A model generated the notes under the pieces. It ran no database searches and was not told the DNA's origin. It saw only the letters and a program-made list of their open reading frames with translations. This document shows positions 41,799 to 49,586 of a stretch of 64,000 bases of DNA, one piece after another; position 1 is the first letter of the stretch, and every line of letters begins with the position of its first letter. The DNA lies in assembly GCF_000956405.1 (NCBI RefSeq), contig NZ_JYIV01000028.1, positions 1 to 64,000 on the forward strand, written 5' to 3'. The stretch comes from Microbacterium oxydans. GTDB lineage: Bacteria; Actinomycetota; Actinomycetes; Actinomycetales; Microbacteriaceae. The translations under genes and the position numbers were made by a program.

Positions 41799-42757
41799 CG
41801 GCGCCGGTCATCCTGCCGGGCGCGGTGACCATCGTCGAGGGTGACAACCTCGCCGTCGCCGCGACCCTGCCTTCCGGTTCGTTCACGCTCGTCTACCTGG
41901 ACCCGCCGTTCAACACCGGCCGCACGCGCGAGCGACAGGTGGTCACCGCTCATCGCAGGCCCACGACTCAGGACGAAGACCCCGAACCGGGCACTCCGGC
42001 CCTTGAGGCGGGCGACACGGCGCCGGTACTCCTGAGTTCCGGACAGGCGGCGGCCGAGACCGACCTCGCGGTGGAGGTGCGGCACGGCTTCCACGGCCAC
42101 GCCTACGAGCGGGTGCGCGGGATGCTGCGCGCCTACGACGACCGTTTCGACGACTACGGCTCCTTCCTGATGCCACGGCTCGAAGAGGCATGGCGGCTGC
42201 TCGCCGACGACGGGACCCTGTACCTCCACCTCGACTATCGGGAGGCGCACTACGCGAAGGTCATGCTCGACGCGGTGTTCGGCCGGGACTGCTTCCTCAA
42301 CGAGCTGATCTGGGCGTACGACTACGGCGCCAAGTCGCGCAGTCGCTGGCCCACCAAGCACGACACGATCCTGGTGTATGTGAAGAACCCGCGAGGGTAC
42401 GTGTTCAACTCCGACGAGGTCGACCGCGAGCCCTACATGGCCCCTGGGCTCGTCACCGCCGAGAAGGCGGCACGCGGCAAGCTGCCGACCGACGTGTGGT
42501 GGCACACGATCGTGCCCACCACCGGTCGGGAGAAGACCGGCTATCCCACGCAGAAGCCCGAGGGGATCCTGCGGCGCATCGTCACGGCGTCGAGTCGTCC
42601 TGGCGACCGTGTGCTCGACCTCTTCGCGGGCAGTGGGACGACGGGGGCGGTGGCCTCGGCGCTCGGACGCGACGCCGTGCTGGTCGACGACAACCCCGAG
42701 GCCGTCAGGATCATGAAGACGCGGATGCCGCACGCCGAGGTGACATCGCCTCGCTGA
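41777..42757 (+). CDS. Orphan beta-class DNA methyltransferase (N4-C or N6-A)
   Basis: This is a 326-residue site-specific DNA methyltransferase. Motif IV is early, VYLDPPFNTG (about residues 39-48), and the SAM-binding motif I is late, VLDLFAGSGTTG (about 282-293), the order of the beta class. GYPTQKPEGILRRIV is the conserved motif before it. An Ala/Glu-rich insert of about 55 residues (49-105) follows motif IV. No restriction gene or nuclease is nearby. The ATG at 41777 overlaps the lipoate ligase by 22 bp; GTG 41795, overlapping by 4 bp (GTGA), is a good alternative. The recognition site is unknown. Confidence 0.88.
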   Translation: MAASGAVTAPVILPGAVTIVEGDNLAVAATLPSGSFTLVYLDPPFNTGRTRERQVVTAHRRPTTQDEDPEPGTPALEAGDTAPVLLSSGQAAAETDLAVEVRHGFHGHAYERVRGMLRAYDDRFDDYGSFLMPRLEEAWRLLADDGTLYLHLDYREAHYAKVMLDAVFGRDCFLNELIWAYDYGAKSRSRWPTKHDTILVYVKNPRGYVFNSDEVDREPYMAPGLVTAEKAARGKLPTDVWWHTIVPTTGREKTGYPTQKPEGILRRIVTASSRPGDRVLDLFAGSGTTGAVASALGRDAVLVDDNPEAVRIMKTRMPHAEVTSPR

Positions 42758-42790
42758 ACCACACCCGGCCGGAGTAGCCGCGACCGCTCG

Positions 42791-43360
42791 TCAGGAGGGG
42801 CGGAGCAGCACGAGGAACCGCTCGATCTCCGCGGCCATGTCGAGCGAGGGGTCGAGCATCCACGCAGCCTGCAGCCCATCGGCCAAGGCATGCAGGGTGC
42901 GGACGACCCATGCCGGGTCGAGGTCGGCGCGGATCCGCCCCTGTTCCTGGTCGATGACGAGCTGAGCGCGGGTGAAGGTCTCGATGCGTTCGGTGCGCTC
43001 ACGGAAGTAGGCGTGGGCGGGGTGGGCAGGATCTCCGGCTTCGGCGGCCAGCTGCGCGTAGAGCTGCACGAGACCGGGGACGGATGCGTTGTGACGGATG
43101 ACCGCGAGGAACGCGGCCGAGGCGTCTTCGCCGGCGTACTGCTGCTCGTCGCGGTCGTCTCTGGCGCGGAGGATCGCGACGAACAGCTCCTCCTTGCTGC
43201 CGAAGTAGTGCAGCAGGCCCGCCGGGCTGAGTCCGGCGGCGTCCGCGATCTCCCGGACCGACGCCTTGCGGTAACCGTGCTCGGCCACGACGGCGAGCGC
43301 GGCCTCGAGGATCTCCTCGCGCTTGGCCACGCCCTTCGCGTATGCCCCCCGTGTAGCCAT
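42791..43360 (-). CDS. TetR-family regulator
   Basis: This is a 189-residue TetR repressor. The helix-turn-helix is KASVREIADAAGLSPAGLLH (about residues 32-51), followed by YFGSKEELFVAILR. The C-terminal ligand domain spans residues about 75-185. It is divergent from the MFS-esterase operon, whose leader holds a perfect 23-bp palindrome, and it very probably represses that operon. It converges on the methyltransferase gene with a 33-bp gap. Confidence 0.9.
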   Translation of the reverse strand: MATRGAYAKGVAKREEILEAALAVVAEHGYRKASVREIADAAGLSPAGLLHYFGSKEELFVAILRARDDRDEQQYAGEDASAAFLAVIRHNASVPGLVQLYAQLAAEAGDPAHPAHAYFRERTERIETFTRAQLVIDQEQGRIRADLDPAWVVRTLHALADGLQAAWMLDPSLDMAAEIERFLVLLRPS

Positions 43361-43456
43361 CGCTCCAGGGTAACCGTCACGGTCGGATCACAAAAACCAA
43401 ACAACGTTCGTGAAACGCTTGCGCGGAGAGTCGACGATCTGTCAACATGTCCGACG

Positions 43457-43479
43457 AATACCAAACACTGTTTGGTATT
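43457..43479 (+). promoter_or_regulatory. TetR operator
   Basis: AATACCAAACA (43457-43467) C TGTTTGGTATT (43469-43479) is a perfect 11+1+11 palindrome 48 bp before the MFS ATG and 97 bp from the tetR ATG. A further ACCAAACA half-site near 43397 lies close to the tetR start and may give autoregulation. Confidence 0.9.
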
Positions 43480-43483
43480 GACC

Positions 43484-43517
43484 CGATCACGCTCAACGAA
43501 TCGATCACGCTCAACGA
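43484..43517 (+). repeat. 18-bp-period tandem repeat in the MFS leader
   Basis: CGATCACGCTCAACGA occurs at 43484-43499 and 43502-43517, identical over 16 bp. The second copy abuts the GAGGAG ribosome-binding site (43516-43521). A recent duplication is likely; it lengthens the leader between operator and start codon. Confidence 0.85.
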
Positions 43518-43526
43518 GGAGCCGAC

Positions 43527-44834
43527 ATGTCCGTGTCCCCGCTCGACCCCGCCGCTGAAATCGCCCCGACCGGCAGCATCCGCGCCGTTCCGCCCGCCGC
43601 GGGGGAACCGGCGGCGAGCCCGCCCGCGAATCGGCGGCTGCTGCCCAGTCTGCTGATCGCCTCGCTGACCCTGTTCGCCACGTACGGCGGACTCATCGCC
43701 ATCCTGCTGCCCAGCCAGGTGCTGATGATCGACGAGGCGAACAAGGTCGGCAACCTCGCTGTCGTGACCACGATCTCCTTCGTCTTCACGCTGTTCGCGC
43801 AGCCGATCGTCGGGGCGTTGAGCGATCGCACGCGCTCGCGGTTCGGACGGCGAGTGCCGTGGATGGTGCTCGGCGCGATCGTCGGCGGCATCTTCCTGTT
43901 CGGCATGGGCTCGTTGAACGACATCCTCTGGATCACGGTGTTCTGGGTCATCATCCAGGTGGCGCTGAACTTCTTCCAGGCTCCGCTGACGGCCATCACC
44001 GCCGACAGGTTCCCGCGATCGAAGCGCGGCGGCGCGAGCGCGATGATCGGTATCGGCACGCAGGTCGGCATGACGGTGGGCATCATGCTCGCCGGCGCCT
44101 TCGCCGCGCGGATCGGCATCGGCTACGCGGCGTTCGGTGGTGCGGTGATCGTGGCGGCACTGCTGTTCGCCGTGGTGAACCGAGACTGGTCGTCGAGGCA
44201 CGCCGCGGTGGACCCGTTCCGATGGGGCGCCTTCTTCCGGGGCTTCTGGATCGATCCGCGCCGTCACCCCGACTTCGCCTGGGCGTTCGGGGCGCGGTTC
44301 CTGCTGATCCTCGGCTACTTCGTCGTCAGCTCGTACCAGCTGTACATGCTCACGGACTACATCGGGCTGCCCCTGGCGGAGGCCCAGGGCGCCGTCGTCA
44401 CGCTCACCCTCGTGGCCTTCATCCCAACCCTGGTCGCCATCGGTCTCTCCGGGTGGTGGAGCGACCGGGTCGGTCGCCGCAAGGTGTTCATCTATGCCGC
44501 GTCCGTCGTGATGGTGGCGGGGCTGGCGATGCCGCTGCTGCAGCCGAACATGACGGGCATGATCCTGATGAGCATCATCAACGGTGTCGGGTTCGGGCTG
44601 TACATGTCGGTGGACGCCGCGCTCATGACCGAGGTCCTGCCGAACGAGGGCGTCTCCGCGGGAAAGGACCTCGGCATCCTGAACGTGGCGACCAACGTTC
44701 CGCAGGCCCTGAGCCCCGCGATCGGCGGCGTCATCATCACGGCGCTCGGAGGCTACGCGATGCTGTTCGTCTTCGCGATCGTGTTCGTGATCCTCGCCGC
44801 CGCGGCGACCGCGCCGATCAGAGGAGTGCGCTGA
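43527..44834 (+). CDS. MFS transporter (GPH/SLC45-like)
   Basis: This is a 435-residue 12-helix major facilitator with a 35-residue Pro/Ala-rich cytoplasmic head. Marks are GALSDRTRSRFGRRVPWM (about residues 96-113; the GPH/SLC45 motif-A variant) and a second GWWSDRVGRRKVFIYA in the C-terminal half. This group carries sugars and glycosides. It is followed by a carboxylesterase-type gene whose ATG overlaps its stop (TGATG), and both lie behind a TetR operator. Confidence 0.9.
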   Translation: MSVSPLDPAAEIAPTGSIRAVPPAAGEPAASPPANRRLLPSLLIASLTLFATYGGLIAILLPSQVLMIDEANKVGNLAVVTTISFVFTLFAQPIVGALSDRTRSRFGRRVPWMVLGAIVGGIFLFGMGSLNDILWITVFWVIIQVALNFFQAPLTAITADRFPRSKRGGASAMIGIGTQVGMTVGIMLAGAFAARIGIGYAAFGGAVIVAALLFAVVNRDWSSRHAAVDPFRWGAFFRGFWIDPRRHPDFAWAFGARFLLILGYFVVSSYQLYMLTDYIGLPLAEAQGAVVTLTLVAFIPTLVAIGLSGWWSDRVGRRKVFIYAASVVMVAGLAMPLLQPNMTGMILMSIINGVGFGLYMSVDAALMTEVLPNEGVSAGKDLGILNVATNVPQALSPAIGGVIITALGGYAMLFVFAIVFVILAAAATAPIRGVR

Positions 44835-46372
44835 TGACCGGGAACGACCGGGAGAATACTGTCATGACCGATACCGATTCCGAGACGACCGCCGACTTCG
44901 TCGAGGTGGCCACGGCCGCGGGACGAGTGCGTGGCCGCTGGCGTCCGACCACGGGAGGGCGGGGCAATCCCCGATCGGCGGCTTTCCTCGGCATCCCGTT
45001 CGCCGAAGCACCGGTCGGTGCACTGCGCTTCCAGGCACCCGTGCCGAAGGCGCCATGGGAGGGCGTGCGCGATGCGCTCGAGTTCGCGGCGACCGCGCAG
45101 CGCGGAGACCCCGGCGTCACGCTCATCCCCGAGCCGAGCATCGAGGGTGACGCCACGCTCAACGTGAACGTGTTCACCCCGAACCCGAGCCGAGCGGAGC
45201 AGGGGAGTGGGCTCCCGGTACTCGTGTGGATCCACGGTGGCGGCTACTTCGCGGGCTCGCCTGCCAGCCCCTGGTACGACGGGCGCAACTTCAACCGCGA
45301 CGGCGTCGTCACGGTCTCGCTCTCCTACCGGCTGGGCTTCGACGGCTTCGGCTGGATCGAGGATGCGCCCTCGAACCGTGGTGTGCGCGACTGGCTGCTC
45401 GCCCTCGAATGGGTGCAGCAGAACATCGCGGAGTTCGGCGGGGATCCCTCGCGCGTCACGATCGCCGGACAGTCCGCGGGCGGAGGCGCGGTGCTCACCC
45501 TGCTCGGCATGGAGCAGGCGCAGCACCTGTTCCACGGGGTCTATGCGATCTCGGGCGCGCTCGCCGATGTGAGCGCCGCACGGTCGGAGGCCTTCGGGCG
45601 TGCGCTCGCCGCGGCGGCAGGGGTCGAGCCGACCGTGGCAGGGTTCTCGTCGCTGCGCGAAGAGCGCATCCTCGAACTGCAGAAGAAGGCCACGGAGCTC
45701 GGGCCCTCTTCCGTGGGCAGCGTGATCGACGAGGGGCTCCCGCTCGGTCCGACGGTCGACGGCGATCTGCTGCCGCGCTCCACGCGCGAGGCTCTGCGGG
45801 CCGGCGTCGGCGCGGACAAGCCGCTGGTCCTCGGGGCGACGGACGACGAGTTCACGATGGTCCTCTCCGGGGCCGAGAAGAAACTGCGCTGGGTGCCGAG
45901 GTCGCTCCTGCTGAACAAGCTGGGACTGCCGAAAGCCGTGCGGAGGGAGTACCTCGCGGCGAACGCCGACATCGCGGGTCTCGGCAAAGCGCGCCTGGGC
46001 GGGCGCCTGCTGACCGACCGGATGTTCCGGACGGCGCTGCTGAACGTGCTCGCCGACCGCGGCTCGGCACCCACCTGGCTGTACCGGTTCTCCTGGCCAT
46101 CAGGGCACTTCGGCTTCGCCGAGCACTGCCTCGATGTGCCGTTCTTCTTCGACTGCCTCGACGGCCCTGCCATGGAGCCGCTCGCCGGACCGAACCCTCC
46201 GCAGGAGCTGGCCGACGAGGTGCACGGAGCGGCCGTCGCGTTCATCGAGGGAGGGGACCCCGGGTGGCCGCGCCATCGGGGTGCCGCGGGCATCGCCCGG
46301 GTCTACGACGTACCCACGCGCGACGTCCCCGACGCCTACGCGTCCGTGCGTCCGCTGCTGCGAGCGACCTGA
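44834..46372 (+). CDS. Carboxylesterase family protein (type B)
   Basis: This is a 512-residue type-B carboxylesterase. The oxyanion hole is WIHGGGYFAGSPAS, the nucleophile is in TIAGQSAGGGAVLTLLGME (Ser about residue 214), the Glu is in the ATDDEFTM region, and the catalytic His is in GHFGFAEHCLDVPFFF. It lacks a signal peptide, so it acts in the cytoplasm. It is co-transcribed with the MFS carrier under TetR control, suggesting import of an ester or acylated glycoside followed by hydrolysis. ATG 44834 overlaps the MFS stop; ATG 44864 is an alternative. A palindrome starts 6 bp after the stop. Confidence 0.92.
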   Translation: MTGNDRENTVMTDTDSETTADFVEVATAAGRVRGRWRPTTGGRGNPRSAAFLGIPFAEAPVGALRFQAPVPKAPWEGVRDALEFAATAQRGDPGVTLIPEPSIEGDATLNVNVFTPNPSRAEQGSGLPVLVWIHGGGYFAGSPASPWYDGRNFNRDGVVTVSLSYRLGFDGFGWIEDAPSNRGVRDWLLALEWVQQNIAEFGGDPSRVTIAGQSAGGGAVLTLLGMEQAQHLFHGVYAISGALADVSAARSEAFGRALAAAAGVEPTVAGFSSLREERILELQKKATELGPSSVGSVIDEGLPLGPTVDGDLLPRSTREALRAGVGADKPLVLGATDDEFTMVLSGAEKKLRWVPRSLLLNKLGLPKAVRREYLAANADIAGLGKARLGGRLLTDRMFRTALLNVLADRGSAPTWLYRFSWPSGHFGFAEHCLDVPFFFDCLDGPAMEPLAGPNPPQELADEVHGAAVAFIEGGDPGWPRHRGAAGIARVYDVPTRDVPDAYASVRPLLRAT

Positions 46373-46378
46373 CCCGGG

Positions 46379-46437
46379 TTCGAATCGCGCGAATGGTTCC
46401 ATTCCCTGGAGGGATGGAACCATTCGCGCGATTCGAA
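46379..46437. repeat. Intergenic palindrome, copy 6 of 7 (most complete)
   Basis: The element starts 6 bp after the esterase stop and lies between convergent genes. TTCGAATCGCGCGAATGG (46379-46396) pairs perfectly with 46420-46437, and the inner arms TTCCATtCCC and GGGATGGAA continue the stem to a TGGA loop, giving nearly 28 paired bases. Confidence 0.94.
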
Positions 46438-46450
46438 AGCGTCCGCGGGA

Positions 46451-46927
46451 TCAGCTGACGCGATAGGCGCGGTAGTGCACGGCGTTGCTGCGTCGCTGGG
46501 CGGCCGCGACGAAGAGCTGTCGCTGGAGGTCGACGAGGGAGGGCGCCGCCGTCTCGATCGTGACCGTCGTGCGGAAGTAATAGGCGGTGGGATCCACATC
46601 CGCTCCCCGTCCGAGCAGCTCGAGCACGGGTGCCGAGCCCGCGCGCACCCCCTTCGCATGCAGCAGGAGCAGGTCACCGGACGCGGTGCGCGCGGAGTAG
46701 CGGCCGTCGATCTCGATCGTGCCGTCGGGGCGGACGAGCTGCCAATCGGCTCCGCCGCGGAGGATCTCGGCCTCGACGATGCCGGTGATGCACCCGCCGA
46801 GGATCGGGACGACCCGGCGATGGCCGGTGCTGGTGATGCCGTGATCCTCCAGCGGGCCGAGATCGACCGAGACGTCGAAGGCGGACTCGAGCGCGGGAAC
46901 GGGAAGGTGATCGTGAAAGGTGGTCAT
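46451..46927 (-). CDS. DUF3237 family protein
   Basis: This 158-residue beta-barrel protein is of the DUF3237 family (PF11578): AFDVSVDLGPLEDHG, RRVVPILGGCITGIVEAEIL and GADWQLVRPDGTIEIDGRYS. The C-terminal YYFRTTVTIETAAP strand is typical. The function is not known; the family often sits in aromatic-degradation loci. It is the last gene of the monooxygenase-marR-DUF3237 operon, overlapping marR by 4 bp. Confidence 0.87.
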   Translation of the reverse strand: MTTFHDHLPVPALESAFDVSVDLGPLEDHGITSTGHRRVVPILGGCITGIVEAEILRGGADWQLVRPDGTIEIDGRYSARTASGDLLLLHAKGVRAGSAPVLELLGRGADVDPTAYYFRTTVTIETAAPSLVDLQRQLFVAAAQRRSNAVHYRAYRVS

Positions 46928-47442
46928 GTGGCGTCCGAAGGGGTCGAGGAGGAGTGCTCTCGAGGCGCCGTGAGCACGGCGCACAGACGTTCGAGGGCGG
47001 GAAGCGCCGCGTCGAGGGCCGCACGGTCCCTGTCGTCGAGCTCGCGGCTCGCCCGTGCGACCACGGCCGAGTGCACGGCGTCGAATCGGTCGAACAGCCC
47101 CAGGGCCCGTGCCGAGGCGCGCACCACGACGCGGCGACCGTCCGAGGGGTCGAGGTCGCGCTCGATCAGGCCCTCCGTCTGCATGGTGCCGAGCAGGTTG
47201 CTCACGGTCGGCCGGCTCAGGCGCAGCTGAGCGGCGATGTCAGCCGGACCCCGACTCGTACCGCGGGGCAGCGTACGCAGCACGTCGATCTGTGCTTCGG
47301 CGAGTTCGGGAAGCCCGGCTTCCGCCCGTGTCGCCGCCAGCAGCGTCCGCCGCAGCGGCGAGATCACGGCGGCGAGACGCGCGGCATCGAAACCGGTGTC
47401 GAGCCCGCTGGCGCGTACCTGCGCGGAGTCGGACGCGGTCAT
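46924..47442 (-). CDS. MarR-family transcription regulator
   Basis: This is a 172-residue MarR regulator with the winged helix RGPADIAAQLRLSRPTVSNL (about residues 64-83), then MQTEGLIERDLDPSDGRRVVVR. It is sandwiched, with ATGA overlaps on both sides, between the FAD monooxygenase and the DUF3237 gene. The palindrome TAGTTTTG-CAA-CAAAACTA before the monooxygenase is its likely operator. Confidence 0.9.
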   Translation of the reverse strand: MTASDSAQVRASGLDTGFDAARLAAVISPLRRTLLAATRAEAGLPELAEAQIDVLRTLPRGTSRGPADIAAQLRLSRPTVSNLLGTMQTEGLIERDLDPSDGRRVVVRASARALGLFDRFDAVHSAVVARASRELDDRDRAALDAALPALERLCAVLTAPREHSSSTPSDAT

Positions 47443-48683
47443 GCGCGCACGCTCAGCGACGGGCGCTCGTTCAGCGCTTCTGGCAGGAAGCCGGCAGCGG
47501 TCTTGTAGTCGGCGGCGATGCGTTCGCGCTCCTCGAGGGGGATCACATCGTCGATGTCGTCGAAGCCCTCCGGTGCCCGTTCCGCGGCGAGCTGCATCAC
47601 CCGCTCGGGTCCGGTGGCCCTGGTGCCCGCGAGCAGAGCCGTCATCGCGGGGCGGCGTGCCTCCTCGTAGCGGGTGAGTGCCTGCTCCACGGTATCGGCC
47701 GTCGCCAGGTGGAATGCCAGCGTGCGCGCGTCGATGATGGCCTGGGAACCCCCGTTCGAGCCGTTGGGATACATCGCGTGCGCGGCGTCTCCGAGGAGGG
47801 TCGTACCTCCGAACGACCATCGCGGCAGCGGATCACGGTCGACCATCGGGTACTCGAGGATCTCGTCCGCTGCATCGATCGCGACGGGGATGTCGAGCCA
47901 GTCGAACGTCCAACCACGGAACATCTCGGCGATCGGCGAAGGATCGACCGCACGGTTCCAGTCGGCGTCGCCGGACCCCGGCATACGCCGCTCGGCGATG
48001 AAGTTCACCTGCATCCGTCCATCCGGCGACGGCTCCGCGAGCGGGTACGCCACGAACTTCTGGTCGCCGTCGCCGGCCATGATCATGGTGCGCCCGTCGA
48101 GGAATGCCGGAATGCGCGTCACTCCTCGCCAGAGCGTCAGCCCGCTCCAGGGCGGGGACCCTTCGTCGGGGTACCGGAGGGCGCGCGATGCGGAGTGGAT
48201 GCCGTCCGCGCCGACGATCACGTCGGCCGTGACCTCGTGGTCGCCGTCTGCCGTCGCGAAGCGTGCCGTCTCGGTGCCGTCGGCGTTCGAGGCGATCCCG
48301 ATGAGGCGATGACCGAGGCGGATCGGCTCGACCAGGCGTTCTTCGACGAGGTCGCGCAACGTGAGCTGCAGGCGGCCTCGGTGCACCGAAAGCTGCGGCC
48401 AGCGGTACCCGGCGGCCAGTCCCCGGGGCTCACTCCAGATCGGCTGGCCGCGGCGGGTGAAGTAGCTGAGCGTGGTGGGGGCGACACCGAGCGCGGCAAT
48501 GTCGTCGGCGACGCCGAGCTCGCTCAGCTCCCGCAGCGCATGGGGGAGCAGGTTGATGCCCACCCCGAGGCCGCGGATGCGACTGCTGCGTTCATAGACG
48601 GTGATGTCGCGGAATCCGGCGTCGTGCAGACTGAGGGCTGCGGCGAGTCCGCCTATGCCCGCGCCGATGATGATGATCTTCAT
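47439..48683 (-). CDS. FAD-dependent monooxygenase (group A, aromatic hydroxylase-like)
   Basis: This is a 414-residue flavoprotein monooxygenase. The N-terminal Rossmann motif is IIGAGIGGLAAALSL (about residues 5-19), the DG motif is VIVGADGIHSASRALRY (about 155-171) and the second FAD motif is TLLGDAAHAMYPNGSNGG (about 294-311). It uses NAD(P)H and O2 to hydroxylate a substrate, most likely aromatic. It resembles 3-hydroxybenzoate- or salicylate-type hydroxylases without matching one clearly. It is the first gene of the operon and carries a palindromic operator upstream. Confidence 0.92.
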   Translation of the reverse strand: MKIIIIGAGIGGLAAALSLHDAGFRDITVYERSSRIRGLGVGINLLPHALRELSELGVADDIAALGVAPTTLSYFTRRGQPIWSEPRGLAAGYRWPQLSVHRGRLQLTLRDLVEERLVEPIRLGHRLIGIASNADGTETARFATADGDHEVTADVIVGADGIHSASRALRYPDEGSPPWSGLTLWRGVTRIPAFLDGRTMIMAGDGDQKFVAYPLAEPSPDGRMQVNFIAERRMPGSGDADWNRAVDPSPIAEMFRGWTFDWLDIPVAIDAADEILEYPMVDRDPLPRWSFGGTTLLGDAAHAMYPNGSNGGSQAIIDARTLAFHLATADTVEQALTRYEEARRPAMTALLAGTRATGPERVMQLAAERAPEGFDDIDDVIPLEERERIAADYKTAAGFLPEALNERPSLSVRA

Positions 48684-48721
48684 CGATCTCTCCCTCGCGC
48701 CGCGTCGTCGGCGGCGAGGAG

Positions 48722-48740
48722 TAGTTTTGCAACAAAACTA
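48722..48740 (-). promoter_or_regulatory. MarR-type operator of the monooxygenase operon
   Basis: TAGTTTTG (48722-48729) CAA CAAAACTA (48733-48740) is a perfect 8+3+8 palindrome, 38 bp before the monooxygenase ATG and 23 bp beyond the stop of the tetR gene. Confidence 0.82.
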
Positions 48741-48763
48741 TCTGGAGCGCAAGAGCTCGACGC

Positions 48764-49426
48764 TCAGTGGCGCTCGGCCGTGCGCGCAGCGGCGTCGATG
48801 ATCACATCCACCCCGAGCAGGAACAGCTCGCGGTCCTGCAGCTCGGCGAGCCGCACGCTGTTCTCGGCGATCAGCGGGAACTGTCGGGGGTCTGCCAGCA
48901 GAGGCGCATCGATCCATGGGCTGTCGCCGGCGTCGACGTCGCGGTCGGCGCGTGCGCGGGCGATGCCGGCTGCGCCGGAGAGCACGTGGGAGGCGAGCAG
49001 GGCGTAGTGACGCACGAGGTCCTGCCCGCGCAGGCCGGCGCGGTGGAAGGCATCGAGCATGAGTTCGATGGCGGCGAGCTCTCCGGGTCCGTGGGTCGTG
49101 AGGGTGGTCGCTTCCGCGCCGATCGCCGGGTATCGGGTGAACAACTCCAGCGTGGACTCGGCCAGCATGCGCAGGCGTCCTCGCCAGTCGTCGAGGGGAA
49201 GATCGACCGCCGCAGCGGCCTCGCCGTTGAGTTCGTCGAGCAGTGCGCCCATCAGTGCGTCCTTGCTCGCGAAGTGGCGGTAGATCGCTGTGGGGTCCGC
49301 GCCGAGACGGGTGCCGAGGTCGCGCACCGAGAGGGAGGACGTGCCGGTGGCGGCGAGTTCCTTCCCGGCCTCGATGATCATCGCGGTGTCCAGCCGCACG
49401 CGGGTGGGGGCCTTGCTGTTCGCCAT
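48764..49426 (-). CDS. TetR-family regulator
   Basis: This is a 220-residue TetR-type regulator. The DNA-binding helix pair is TSSLSVRDLGTRLGADPTAI (about residues 29-48), then YRHFASKDALMGALLDEL. The C-terminal domain is of the TetR_C_1-like type. It is divergent from the amidohydrolase-ABC importer operon and is its likely repressor. An in-frame ATG at 49459 would add 11 residues; 49426 is preferred because the family usually begins close to the basic PTRVRLD. Confidence 0.9.
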   Translation of the reverse strand: MANSKAPTRVRLDTAMIIEAGKELAATGTSSLSVRDLGTRLGADPTAIYRHFASKDALMGALLDELNGEAAAAVDLPLDDWRGRLRMLAESTLELFTRYPAIGAEATTLTTHGPGELAAIELMLDAFHRAGLRGQDLVRHYALLASHVLSGAAGIARARADRDVDAGDSPWIDAPLLADPRQFPLIAENSVRLAELQDRELFLLGVDVIIDAAARTAERH

Positions 49427-49505
49427 CGTCTCTCCGGTCTTCTCGCTCCATCGTGCCATGAGCGGACGCGATCGCTGATAGCAGGATAGAAGTTCACCAC
49501 ACATG

Positions 49506-49545
49506 TGACAACAGTGTTGACATGAATGATGACGCCGGATAGCTT
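49506..49545 (+). promoter_or_regulatory. Promoter and operator of the amidohydrolase-ABC operon
   Basis: TTGACA (49517-49522) and TAGCTT (49540-49545) are spaced by 17 bp, 41 bp before the amidohydrolase ATG. TGACAACA g TGTTGACA (49506-49522) is an 8+1+8 inverted repeat with one mismatched pair and covers the -35 box, a probable TetR site. Confidence 0.7.
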
Positions 49546-49586
49546 TATCGCCATCCCGCAACTTCGACGACGAAGAAAGGCGCACG

